A program made the position numbers and the translations under genes. A stretch of 15,886 nucleotides of DNA. Origin: CAIYPG01 sp903864555 (lineage in GTDB: Bacteria; Pseudomonadota; Gammaproteobacteria; Burkholderiales; SG8-39). Position 1 is the first letter of the stretch, and each line of letters starts with the position of its first letter. The DNA lies in contig CANJJT010000099.1 in NCBI GenBank assembly GCA_947474715.1, positions 1 through 15,886 on the forward strand. The letters run 5' to 3'. Under the pieces are notes generated by a model. It was not told the DNA's origin. It saw only the letters and a program-made list of their open reading frames with translations, and ran no database searches. Positions 1-7,430 of the stretch are shown here, one piece after another.

Positions 1-97
1 CGATTTGCGGGGAAAGGTCTGGTATCTGCGAATCTGTCTGCAGTGCCTACCGAAACAATGGCCTCATATCTGGAAGCAGGGATAACTCACTACTGTC

Positions 98-117
98 ATC
101 CCCGCGCAGGCGGGGAT
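98..117. repeat. Short inverted repeat, dispersed-repeat type
   Basis: A perfect 8-bp stem, ATCCCCGC / GCGGGGAT, closes over the loop GCAG. It is flanked by TGTC and CCA, which is the form of the short palindromic repeats scattered between genes in many proteobacteria (TGTCATyCCCGC...GCGGGrATCCA). It lies about 75 bp past the stop of the CoA-transferase gene and could help end or stabilise that transcript, but no T-run follows on either strand. No second copy was seen in this window, so the claim that it is dispersed rests on general knowledge. Confidence 0.5.
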
Positions 118-191
118 CCATTTTCTCGGAGGCAGTCAAATCGGTGAAGAACCTTTGACAAGGGGGTAAACCTCGTGAACCCCGGTCCGTA

Positions 192-1403
192 TCAGATCAC
201 CCCGGCGGCCTTCAGCCTGGCCAGCTCCGCTTCGCCCAGCCCCAGCAGGCCGGACAGCACATCCTGCGTGCCTTCGCCCAGTTCGGGCGGGGCGTGGCGC
301 ACCGGCAGGCGCTCGCCATCGAGGCGGTAGGGTGGTGCGAGCACATGGGTGCTGCCGGCGACGCGATGCGGCTGTTCGGTCACCAGGCCGCCGCGCGCGG
401 CGCGCTCCGAGGTGAGTGCCTCGTACAGCCCCAGCACTTCGCCGCAGGGAATGCCGTTGGCTGACAGTTGCTCCAGCAGCCAGCGGCGCTTGTGCCGCCG
501 CAGTTCACGCAGCACCTCGGGCATCAGCTGCTCGCGGTTGGCGCTGCGATCCAGGTTGGTGGCAAAGCGCGGGTCGCTGGCGAGGTCGGGGCGCGCGATG
601 ACCTCGCGGCAGAAGCGTTCGAACTGCGCGTTGTTGCCCACGGTGATCACCAGCGGTCCGTCCGCGGCATCGAACACGCCATAGGGCACCACCGAGGGAT
701 GGGCGTTGCCATATTTGGGCGGGTCCTTCTGCATCAGCATGGCCTCCAGCCCGTAGTAGGCGGTGATCATGAGGCCGCAGTCGAACAGCGCCATTTCGAT
801 GTGCCTGCCGCGCCCGGTCTTCTGCCGCTCGAACAGGGCGGCCAGCACTGCCTGTGCCGAGTACATGCCGGTGAACATGTCCACTGCCGCGACGCCGAAC
901 TTGAGCGCGCCCTGGCCGGGCTCGCCGTTGAGCGACATCAGGCCGGCTTCGCCCTGCACCAGCAGGTCGTAGCCGGGGCGGGCCGCCTCGGGGCCGGTGC
1001 GGTCGTAGCCAGAGACCGAGCAATAGATGATGTCGGGCTTCACGGCGCGGATCTGTTCGTAGCCCAGGCCCATTTTCTCGGCGCCGCCGAACTTGAAGTT
1101 CTGGATCACGACATCGCTCTGGCGGGCGATGTCCAGCACCAGCTTCAGGGCTTCGGGTTTCTGCAGGTCCAGCGTGACCGAGCGCTTGTTGCGGTTCACG
1201 CTGTTGAAGTAGGCGGTCTCGGTCTTGCCGACGCGCAGGCCCCAGTCGCGGGTGTCATCGCCGCGACCGGGGTGTTCCAGCTTGATCACCTCGGCGCCGA
1301 AGTCGCCCAGCACCATGCCGCACATGGGGCCGGCCAGTACCCGGGAGAGGTCGAGCACGCGGATGCCGGCCAGCGGCAATGCAGATTGCGGGGTGGTGTT
1401 CAT
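192..1403 (-). CDS. CaiB/BaiF family CoA-transferase (class III)
   Basis: This 403-residue protein is the usual length for class III CoA-transferases, which move CoA from an acyl-CoA donor to a carboxylic acid in the cytoplasm. The N-terminus has the family start LAGIRVLDLSRVLAGP (11-26) and the nucleotide-binding stretch GDFGAEVIKLEHPGRGD (33-49). NRNKRSVTLDL (70-80) and the RTGP/GYDLLVQ region (135-149) follow. D175 in GVAAVDMFTG aligns with the catalytic aspartate (Asp169 of formyl-CoA transferase). KTGRGRHIEMALFD (195-208) is also typical. The start codon overlaps the stop of the upstream acyl-CoA dehydrogenase gene as ATGA, so translation is probably coupled. The open frame runs further upstream, but that part lies inside the neighbouring gene and is not family-like. 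The acid used is unknown; the neighbours suggest a dicarboxylic or otherwise substituted fatty acid. Confidence 0.93.
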   Translation of the reverse strand: MNTTPQSALPLAGIRVLDLSRVLAGPMCGMVLGDFGAEVIKLEHPGRGDDTRDWGLRVGKTETAYFNSVNRNKRSVTLDLQKPEALKLVLDIARQSDVVIQNFKFGGAEKMGLGYEQIRAVKPDIIYCSVSGYDRTGPEAARPGYDLLVQGEAGLMSLNGEPGQGALKFGVAAVDMFTGMYSAQAVLAALFERQKTGRGRHIEMALFDCGLMITAYYGLEAMLMQKDPPKYGNAHPSVVPYGVFDAADGPLVITVGNNAQFERFCREVIARPDLASDPRFATNLDRSANREQLMPEVLRELRRHKRRWLLEQLSANGIPCGEVLGLYEALTSERAARGGLVTEQPHRVAGSTHVLAPPYRLDGERLPVRHAPPELGEGTQDVLSGLLGLGEAELARLKAAGVI

Positions 1404-2536
1404 GCGGCCTGGCCCAGCGCGCTGTAACGGGCCAGGTGGTGGTCCTCGTCGCCCAGCTGGTGGTCGATCATGACCAGGCGTTTGGCGTAATGCGGCATGG
1501 TCATTTCCCAGGCCACGCCCATGCCGCCGTGCAGCTGTATGCATTCCTCGGCCACCAGGGTGCCGGTGCGGCCCATGGTGTATTTCGCGGCTGACAGGCT
1601 GCGCTCGCGGGTGATGCGGTCGGCATCCAGGTTGCTGGCGGCGTTGATCACCGCCGAGCGCGCCTGCTCGATCTCCAGCAACACCGTGGCCATGCGGTGC
1701 TGCAGCGCCTGGAAGCTGCCGATGGGCTTGCCGAACTGCTTGCGCGTCTGCAGGTATTCGACGGTGAACTGGCGGATGACCTCCATGATGCCCAGCGCCT
1801 CCGCACACAGGGCGAGGACGCCGCGGCCGATGGCGAATTCCAGTGTGGCGAGGCCTGCACCTTCCTGGCCGAGCAGGGCAGAGGCGGGCACGCGCACCTG
1901 GTCGAAGACGAGTTCCGCGGCGCGCGTGCCATCGGCATTGGGATGGCCGCGCACCTGCAGTCCGGGCGAACCGGCCGGGACGAGAAAGAGCGAGATGCCG
2001 GATGGCTCCGTGTTTGCGCCGCTGGTACGCACCGACACGATGAGGGTCTGCGCCTGGTCGCCGAAGGGCACCACGGCCTTGGCACCGGTGATGAGATAGC
2101 TGTCACCCTCGCGCGTGGCGCGGGTGGTGACATGGTTGAGCGCATAGCGTGAATCGGCTTCTTCATGCGCCAGCGTGGCGATGTGGCTGCCATCGATGAG
2201 GCTGGCGATCAGCGCCTGCTGCTCGGTATTGCCGGCGTGGACGAGGGCGCTGCCAGCCAGCACGCCGCTGGCGAGGAAGGGCTCGACCACCAGGCCGCGG
2301 CCCAGGGCTTCGAACACGGTGGTGATGTCAAAGCCCGTGCCGCCGTAGCCACCCTGTTCCTCGGTGAAGAGCGCGCCGATGGCGCCCATCTCCGCCAGTG
2401 CCGCCCACTGCTTCGGGCTGTAGCCCTGCGGGGAGGCGGTGATGGCGTGGCGTACCTTGATGCTGTACTGCTCGCCCAGATAACGGCCCAGGGTCTCGCT
2501 GAGCATCCGGCGTGATTCGGTCTGGTTGAAGTTCAT
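1400..2536 (-). CDS. Acyl-CoA dehydrogenase, small (non-catalytic-type) subunit
   Basis: A 378-residue acyl-CoA dehydrogenase-fold protein. It has the N-terminal helical domain with EEQGGYGGTG (59-68), the LGRGLVVEPFLAS segment (78-90), a middle beta domain, and the C-terminal RKQFGKPIGSFQALQHRMA motif (265-283) and QLHGGMGVAWE (334-344). It resembles the small subunit (PimD type) of pimeloyl-CoA dehydrogenases. The two places where this superfamily carries its base both lack Glu: the helix-G site reads FAIGRGVLAL (234-243), and the C-terminal site reads IDHQLGDED (357-365) instead of YEGT. It therefore probably forms a heteromer with the product of the gene 7 bp upstream, which keeps a Glu. 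It shares an ATGA overlap with the downstream CoA-transferase. The Shine-Dalgarno is weak, consistent with coupled translation. Confidence 0.9.
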   Translation of the reverse strand: MNFNQTESRRMLSETLGRYLGEQYSIKVRHAITASPQGYSPKQWAALAEMGAIGALFTEEQGGYGGTGFDITTVFEALGRGLVVEPFLASGVLAGSALVHAGNTEQQALIASLIDGSHIATLAHEEADSRYALNHVTTRATREGDSYLITGAKAVVPFGDQAQTLIVSVRTSGANTEPSGISLFLVPAGSPGLQVRGHPNADGTRAAELVFDQVRVPASALLGQEGAGLATLEFAIGRGVLALCAEALGIMEVIRQFTVEYLQTRKQFGKPIGSFQALQHRMATVLLEIEQARSAVINAASNLDADRITRERSLSAAKYTMGRTGTLVAEECIQLHGGMGVAWEMTMPHYAKRLVMIDHQLGDEDHHLARYSALGQAA

Positions 2537-2543
2537 GGCCTGT

Positions 2544-3740
2544 TCACAATCCCAAAATCATCTTGGCGATGATGTTTTTCTGGATTTCGTTGGAACCGCC
2601 GAAGATGGAGAACTTGCGGTAGTTGAAGTATTGCATGGCGGCATAGGCCGCTTCCTGCGGGCCGATGGTGTCGCCTGTGTAGTCGCCATCGAGCGCCTCT
2701 TCCAGCCAGGGCAGGGCATACGGGCCCATGGCGCGGCGGGTGAGCGAAGTCAGTTCCTGGCGGATCTCGGTGCCCTTGATCTTCAGCATGGAGCTCTCCG
2801 CGCCGGGTGCGCCACCTTCGGCAGCGGCGGCGATCACGCGCAGGTTAGTGGTCTTCATGTTCTCCAGGTCGATGTCGACGCGCGCGATGCGGGCGGCGAA
2901 CAGCGGGTCCTGCGCCAGCGGCCGGCCGTCTTTCATGACGCGCGAGGCAATGGCTTTCAGGCGTTCCAGCGCCGCCACGGAAAAGCCCACGCCCGCGATA
3001 TTGGTGCGTTCATAGGTGAGGAGATACTTGGCGCAGGTCCAGCCCTTGTCCTCCTCGCCCACCAGATTGGCCACGGGCACCTTGACGTTGGTGAAGAAGA
3101 TGTCGTTGATCTCGTGCCCGCCGTCGAGGGTGATGATGGGGCGGATCTCCACGCCGGGGGAGGTCATGTCGATCAGCAGGAAGCTGATGCCTTCCTGCTG
3201 CTTTACCTCCGGGTTGGTGCGCACCAGGCAGAAGATCATGTTGGCATGCTGGCCCAGGGTGGTCCAGGTCTTCTGGCCGTTGACGACGTAATGGTCGCCC
3301 GCACGCACGGCGGTGGTCTTCACCGAGGCGAGGTCGGAGCCGGCGCCCGGCTCGGAGTAGCCCTGGCACCACCAATCCGAGCCGTCGAGGATGCGTGGTA
3401 GCCAGTGCTGCTGCTGGGCTGGGGTGCCGAACTTGATCAGCACCGGTCCGAGCATGTTGACGCCGAAGGGCACGATGCGTGGCGCGTTGGCGAGGGCGCA
3501 TTCGTGCTCGAAGATGAATTTCTGCACCGGGGTCCAGCCGGTGCCGCCCTGCGCCACCGGCCAGTGGCTGGCGAGCCAGCCCTGCATGTTCAGGAGGGCA
3601 TGCCAGGCTTCCATGTCGGACTTGGTGAGGCGCTTGCCGTCACGCACCTTGGCGGCGAGGCCGGGCGGCAGTTTCTCTGCGAGAAAGCGCTGCACGTTGG
3701 CGCGGAAGTCCTGCTCCGCAGGGGTGAAGCTCAGGTCCAT
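2544..3740 (-). CDS. Acyl-CoA dehydrogenase, large (catalytic) subunit, pimeloyl-CoA dehydrogenase-like
   Basis: A 398-residue flavoprotein that would introduce an alpha,beta double bond into an acyl-CoA and pass electrons to ETF. Visible motifs are WPVAQGGTGWTPVQ (60-73), QGYSEPGAGSDLAS (126-139), NGQKTWTT (154-161) and a C-terminal FGGSNEIQKNIIA (380-392). The position of the MCAD-type base is Gly381, so the likely base is E244 in LTYERTNIAG, the helix-G position used by isovaleryl-CoA and long-chain dehydrogenases. The overall pattern is that of the large subunit (PimC type) of pimeloyl-CoA dehydrogenase. The ATG at 3738-3740 was chosen because AAGGAG sits 7 nt upstream and MDLSFTPAEQ is the family N-terminus; an open frame runs 9 codons further but lacks such a site. 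It is the first gene of the three-gene operon. Confidence 0.93.
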   Translation of the reverse strand: MDLSFTPAEQDFRANVQRFLAEKLPPGLAAKVRDGKRLTKSDMEAWHALLNMQGWLASHWPVAQGGTGWTPVQKFIFEHECALANAPRIVPFGVNMLGPVLIKFGTPAQQQHWLPRILDGSDWWCQGYSEPGAGSDLASVKTTAVRAGDHYVVNGQKTWTTLGQHANMIFCLVRTNPEVKQQEGISFLLIDMTSPGVEIRPIITLDGGHEINDIFFTNVKVPVANLVGEEDKGWTCAKYLLTYERTNIAGVGFSVAALERLKAIASRVMKDGRPLAQDPLFAARIARVDIDLENMKTTNLRVIAAAAEGGAPGAESSMLKIKGTEIRQELTSLTRRAMGPYALPWLEEALDGDYTGDTIGPQEAAYAAMQYFNYRKFSIFGGSNEIQKNIIAKMILGL

Positions 3741-4124
3741 GGTCCTGCTCCTTGGGAATCCGGCCATTGCGCCGGCCGTGCTGGCGGTGAAATTTTTGCA
3801 GGGCCAAGGATAGCGCCTCCATGGCGGCGCTGCGAATGCGGCTGCCGGCTATTGTCCCGAATCGCAAATTCGCTGAATAAAAGTGCAGAGAATAGCCTGG
3901 GCAGGTATCAGAATTAATGATTAGGGAAACACGGGTCAAGTCTCGAATCGAGGATCACCGTTCAACTGTTGCCTCTGATGTGGGGGATATACAAGGGGGC
4001 TTCCCCCCGTGTTCAGTGCTTCCTGATCCTATTATTCAAGCGAATCGAGGCCGCCGAGACGCAAGCCTCTGCTACTTGCTGCCGTGGGAGATAATCAAGC
4101 CATCGAACACAACCGGAGCATTTC
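3741..4124. other. Divergent intergenic region between the acyl-CoA dehydrogenase operon and the isochorismatase-like gene
   Basis: These 384 bp separate two divergent transcription units and contain no convincing gene. The part from about 3850 to 4100 is more AT-rich than its surroundings, as expected where promoters and operators lie. One weak minus-strand promoter candidate is listed separately. No regulator gene is adjacent, and no clear operator palindrome was seen. Confidence 0.6.
3911..3939 (-). promoter_or_regulatory. Possible sigma70 promoter for the acyl-CoA dehydrogenase operon
   Basis: Read on the minus strand, TTGACC (3939-3934) is followed after 17 nt by TAATTC (3916-3911), about 170 nt upstream of the first start codon. 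The -35 box matches 5 of 6 consensus bases, but the -10 box is poor. It is the best candidate in this spacer and no more than that. Confidence 0.25.
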
Positions 4125-4712
4125 ATGGCGGACGGCATCACGATGAACAAGGGCGCCGCTGCGCTCTTGTCGATGGATTTCCAGAACGACATCCTGGGCA
4201 ATTTCCAGGAGCCTCAGCGCGGTGCCCTGGTCACCCAGGCGGCAGCCAACCTGGCTGCGGCGCGCAAGGCCGGACTGACGGTAGCGCATGTCGCCGTGCG
4301 CTTCCGCCCCGGCCATCCGGAAGTCAGTCCGCGCAACATGCGATTCAGCGATGCCAAAAAGGCCAACCGGCTGGTCGATGGCACACCGGGCGCGGCCATC
4401 CATGAGGCGCTCGCACCTCAGGGCAGTGAAGTGCAAGTGACCAAGGTGAGGGTCGGCGCCTTCTCCACCACCCACCTGGAAACGGTGATGCGTGCCAGAG
4501 ACATCACCACGCTGGTGCTGCAGGGCATCATCACCAGCGGCGTGATTTTGTCGACAGTGCGCTGGGCTGCCGACATGGATTACCGCATTCTCGTGCTGAG
4601 CGATGCGTGTGCCGATCCGGATGCGGAAGTGCACCGCGTGCTGATGGAAAAGGTCTTCCCTAAGCAGGCCACGGTCATCAACTCGGCGCAGTTCATGCAG
4701 GCGCTGGCCTGA
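4125..4712 (+). CDS. Isochorismatase-fold hydrolase lacking the nucleophilic cysteine
   Basis: A 195-residue cytoplasmic protein of the isochorismatase/nicotinamidase superfamily. The first catalytic residue is D18 in LLSMDFQND, and K107 in VQVTKVRVGAF matches the catalytic lysine. The third position, normally Cys in amidases (T-D-x-C), is Gly139 in IITSGVILSTVR. It therefore resembles isochorismatases, which also lack that Cys, and may not be an amidase. The cis-peptide neighbourhood (TSGV) and the following VLSDACADPD are typical of an uncharacterised subgroup with 'TSGVVLSTVR' motifs. GGAG lies 6 nt before the ATG. It is followed by a strong hairpin and stands alone, so the neighbours say little about the substrate. 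The fold is certain; the reaction is unknown. Confidence 0.85.
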   Translation: MADGITMNKGAAALLSMDFQNDILGNFQEPQRGALVTQAAANLAAARKAGLTVAHVAVRFRPGHPEVSPRNMRFSDAKKANRLVDGTPGAAIHEALAPQGSEVQVTKVRVGAFSTTHLETVMRARDITTLVLQGIITSGVILSTVRWAADMDYRILVLSDACADPDAEVHRVLMEKVFPKQATVINSAQFMQALA

Positions 4713-4741
4713 CCGGCCCTCCCCGAATCGAGTCGCCCTCT

Positions 4742-4774
4742 GCATGTCCTGCCCTGCTGGGGGCCAGGACATGC
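4742..4774. terminator. Strong hairpin after the isochorismatase-like gene
   Basis: A perfect 10-bp stem, GCATGTCCTG (4742-4751) / CAGGACATGC (4765-4774), whose loop can pair further (CCC with GGG). It lies 30 bp after the stop codon, where a terminator would be expected. There is no T-run, so it may instead stabilise the 3' end, assist Rho-dependent termination, or be a protein-binding palindrome. Confidence 0.45.
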
Positions 4775-4857
4775 CGGATTGACTTCGATCAAAGCAGCCA
4801 GGCGTCATCCGGGAGAGCATGCTTTCACAGCATTCATACGCACACAGGAGCCTATCC

Positions 4858-5238
4858 ATGACGCTTTTCCATGCCGTGGTTCGCATTGACCACCATAGCG
4901 CCCATATCCTCGAGTTCGACGCCGAACACCTGGAGGTGCACAAGGTCAAGTCACACGCCCATCACACGCGCCAGCACGGCAGTGCCGTGCGCAGCGAACA
5001 CGAGTTCTATGCCGAGGTCTGCAAGGCGCTGGCTGGCATCGCCGAGGTACTCATCACCGGCTCACATCAGGCCCAGGCCGATTTCCGCCACTACGTCGAG
5101 AAGCACCATCCCGCCACCGGCAAGCAGATTGTCGGCTGGGAGACCGTTGACAGTCCCAGCGAAGCACAGTTGGTGGCCTTTGCACGCAAGTACTTCCTCA
5201 AGTACGACCGCATGAATGGCGCGGCACCGCTGCCCTGA
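4858..5238 (+). CDS. Small eRF1-like 'translational machinery' protein
   Basis: A 126-residue, histidine-rich soluble protein. Its features match a family annotated in proteobacteria as translational machinery protein, which is related to the bacterial archaeo-eukaryotic release factor (eRF1/Pelota-like) group. The N-terminus has FHAVVRIDHHSAHILEFD (3-20), a His-rich linker (HAHHTRQHG), then EILITG-like VLITGSHQAQADF and the closing KQIVGWETVDSPSEAQLVAFARKYF. Members are thought to act on ribosomes or RNA, but no activity is established. AGGAG lies 7 nt before the ATG at 4858, which makes this start better than the in-frame ATG at 4819. The family call rests on recalled sequence pattern. Confidence 0.75.
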   Translation: MTLFHAVVRIDHHSAHILEFDAEHLEVHKVKSHAHHTRQHGSAVRSEHEFYAEVCKALAGIAEVLITGSHQAQADFRHYVEKHHPATGKQIVGWETVDSPSEAQLVAFARKYFLKYDRMNGAAPLP

Positions 5239-5287
5239 CCACACCGCCCACCTGCCGCAGTCGTACAGGCTGCAGCAGGGCCAACGC

Positions 5288-5293
5288 TATAAT
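5288..5293 (+). promoter_or_regulatory. Likely -10 element upstream of the first Bug receptor gene
   Basis: A perfect TATAAT lies 65 nt before the start codon of the Bug gene at 5359, in the gap after the eRF1-like gene. The expected -35 region (about 5264-5271, TACAGGCT) is poor, so an activator or another sigma factor may be needed. Confidence 0.4.
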
Positions 5294-5358
5294 TCTTCAG
5301 CGCCCCCGGGGTCCGCGCGTTTGCGCAGCCCGTACAACAAGGCGCCCAGGAGACTTAC

Positions 5359-6327
5359 ATGCGATCCCCATTCCTCAGTGCGGCCGCGCTGCTGCTGGCA
5401 GCCGCGTCTTCGTCGAGCCTGGCGCAGCAATACCCCGCAAAGCCCATACGCATCCTGGTTGGCTTTGCTGCCGGCGGCCCCACTGAAGTGGCGGCCCGCC
5501 TGGTCGGACAGAAACTCACCGAGAAGTGGGGGCAGCCAGTCCTGGTGGAAACCCGCACCGGTTTTGGCGGCAACATTGCCGCAGAGCAGGTCGCCAAATC
5601 CGCACCTGACGGCCACACGCTGTTGCTCACCGCCTTCGCCCATGCCGTCAATCCGGCCCTCTACCCGAAGCTGCCCTTTGACACAGAGAGGGATTTTGCC
5701 TCGGTCGCCATGATCGCCACGTCGGCCAACGTGCTGGCCGTGCATCCCTCGGTACAGGCACGCTCACTCAAGGAACTGGTTGCCCTGGCGAAGGCACAAC
5801 CCGGAAAACTGACCTTCGGCTCGGCAGGCAACGGCACCGCTTCCCACCTGGCCGGGGAACTGCTCAACAGCCTCACCGGGGCGCAGATCACCCATGTGCC
5901 TTACAAGGGTGCAGCGCCTGCCAGTGCCGACCTGGTGGGCGGCCACATTTCAGCCGCCTTTCCCAGCGTGGCGCTGGCCACCCCGCAAGTGCAGTCGGGC
6001 AAGATCCGGCTGATCGGCGTGGCCAGCCTCAAACGCGTTGCCACCCTCCCCGATGTCCCGACGCTGTCGGAAGCCGGCGCCCAGGGCTTTGAAGTGCTGT
6101 CCTGGTACGGACTGGTAATGCCGTCGCGCACGCCGCGCGACATCATCACGCGACTGCACCAGGAAATCGTCAAAGGGACTCACGAGCCGGATGCGCTCGA
6201 GAAACTGAGAGGCATCGGCGCAGACCCCTCACAGATGACACCGGAGGATCTCACCGCCTACATCCGGGCTGAACTTGCAAAATGGACACGGGTAATCCAG
6301 TTTGCCGGCATCAAGGTGGCCGACTGA
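5359..6327 (+). CDS. Bug/TctC-family periplasmic solute-binding protein 1
   Basis: A 322-residue secreted receptor of the tripartite tricarboxylate (TTT) transporter family. These proteins bind carboxylates or similar small molecules in the periplasm. The signal peptide has a hydrophobic core (residues 7-19) and probably ends at SSLA|QQYP (22/23). The mature start QQYPAKPIRILVGFAAGGP is the family's first strand and phosphate-like loop; the usual Asp of this loop (GGxxD) is Glu43. Also typical are KSAPDGHTLLL, LPFDTERDFASVAMI, GNGTASHLAGELL, ITHVPYKGAAPASADL and LPDVPTLSEAG. AGGAG lies 6 nt before the ATG. The next gene is another Bug protein 135 bp on. No TctA/TctB membrane components are nearby, which is common for Bug genes. 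The ligand cannot be read from sequence. Confidence 0.93.
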   Translation: MRSPFLSAAALLLAAASSSSLAQQYPAKPIRILVGFAAGGPTEVAARLVGQKLTEKWGQPVLVETRTGFGGNIAAEQVAKSAPDGHTLLLTAFAHAVNPALYPKLPFDTERDFASVAMIATSANVLAVHPSVQARSLKELVALAKAQPGKLTFGSAGNGTASHLAGELLNSLTGAQITHVPYKGAAPASADLVGGHISAAFPSVALATPQVQSGKIRLIGVASLKRVATLPDVPTLSEAGAQGFEVLSWYGLVMPSRTPRDIITRLHQEIVKGTHEPDALEKLRGIGADPSQMTPEDLTAYIRAELAKWTRVIQFAGIKVAD

Positions 6328-6462
6328 CCAGCAACTCCCCTCGACCGAGGGAAACGCTACACTGGCAAATGCCCGCCCCGCCGAACCGGACATGAAGAAG
6401 CGAAGCCGGAAAGCGGGAACCCAAAGCAAGGCACACCGCGAAGCACATCAAGGAGGAAGGAC

Positions 6463-7428
6463 ATGAAGCGACTCGTGCTGGCTGCGCTGCTTGCAACCGC
6501 CGGAATTTCTGCTGCAATGGCTCAGGGGAATTACCCCAACAAGCCGATGCGCTGGATCATTCCCTATGCGGCCGGCGGCGGCACTGATGTCATCGCCCGA
6601 CCGATTGCCTCAAAGCTCTCCGAAGTCCTCGGCCAACCCATCATCTATGACAACCACGGTGGTGGCGGCGGATTGATCGGCGCGGAGTTCGTGGCACGCT
6701 CGGCTCCCGATGGCTATACCTTGCTGGTTGCTGCGGGCAACACCCACATCTTTGCCACCCTGCTCAACGACAAGATCAACTACGACCCGGTGAAGGACTT
6801 CGCTCCGATCACGAAGTTCGACACCACCCCCAATGTGCTGGTGGCGCGCGCCGGCTTTCCCGCACGCAACATCCAGGAAGTCATCGCCTGGGCACGAGCC
6901 AATCCGAACAAGCTGAACTGGGCCCATTCCGGCAGCGGCTCGGGCGGGCATCTGTCCATCATCCAGTTGATGCAGGAAGCCAATGTCAAGTTGCTGGCCG
7001 TGCCCTACAAGGGCGCCGGACCGGCAGGCAATGCCCTGCTCACGGGTGAGGCGGACCTGCTCTTCGTCAATCCCGGCGTTGTCATGGGCAATATCAGGGC
7101 CGGCAAGCTGCGCGCCATCGGCTTTGCCGGCCCCAAACGTTTGGGCACATTGGCCGACGTCCCGACCATCATCGAAGGCGGCTTTCCCGGCTTTGATTCG
7201 AGCAACTTCAAGGGCTTGATGGCGCCCGCCGGCACGCCCCGTCCCATCATCGACAAGCTGCATGGCGAACTCGTGAAGATCATCCATTCGCCGGAGAACA
7301 CGGCACGGATGGAAGTGGCCGGATCCATCCCGGTGGGCAACACCCCCGAGCAGTTCGCCGAGGAAAACCGCATCGAAACTGCACGCTGGGCCAAAATCAT
7401 CCGCGAAAACAACATCAAGGCAGACTAA
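6463..7428 (+). CDS. Bug/TctC-family periplasmic solute-binding protein 2
   Basis: A 321-residue receptor of the same family as the preceding gene, but only distantly similar to it. The signal peptide MKRLVLAALLATAGISAAMA ends at residue 20. The mature N-terminus NYPNKPMRWIIPYAAGGGTDVIAR has the conserved GGxxD loop with Asp42. KFDTTPNVLVA, LLAVPYKGAGPAGNALL, LADVPTIIEGGFPGF and a terminal IIRENNIKAD follow the family pattern. A strong AAGGAGGAAG Shine-Dalgarno precedes the ATG. Its stop is 2 bp from the amidohydrolase start, so the receptor and enzyme are almost certainly cotranscribed. The ligand may therefore be the enzyme's substrate, for example an N-acylated or cyclic amide compound; this last point is inference. 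Confidence 0.93.
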   Translation: MKRLVLAALLATAGISAAMAQGNYPNKPMRWIIPYAAGGGTDVIARPIASKLSEVLGQPIIYDNHGGGGGLIGAEFVARSAPDGYTLLVAAGNTHIFATLLNDKINYDPVKDFAPITKFDTTPNVLVARAGFPARNIQEVIAWARANPNKLNWAHSGSGSGGHLSIIQLMQEANVKLLAVPYKGAGPAGNALLTGEADLLFVNPGVVMGNIRAGKLRAIGFAGPKRLGTLADVPTIIEGGFPGFDSSNFKGLMAPAGTPRPIIDKLHGELVKIIHSPENTARMEVAGSIPVGNTPEQFAEENRIETARWAKIIRENNIKAD

Positions 7429-7430
7429 CC

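Noticed and set aside
150..185. TTGACA at 156-161 as a promoter
   Set aside because: No -10 box follows at a usable distance, and it reads into the 3' end of the opposing gene.
468..1427. Long plus-strand open frame (319 codons) opposite the CoA-transferase
   Set aside because: It is the antisense shadow of a well-supported gene in GC-rich DNA and has no recognisable domain.
1404..1808. N-terminal extension of the CoA-transferase frame to 538 residues
   Set aside because: The extra part lies inside the upstream acyl-CoA dehydrogenase gene, is not family-like, and the ATGA overlap marks the real start.
3917..4405. Plus-strand open frame spanning the intergenic region and the isochorismatase start
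   Set aside because: Overlaps the supported gene in another frame, has no ribosome site and no known pattern.
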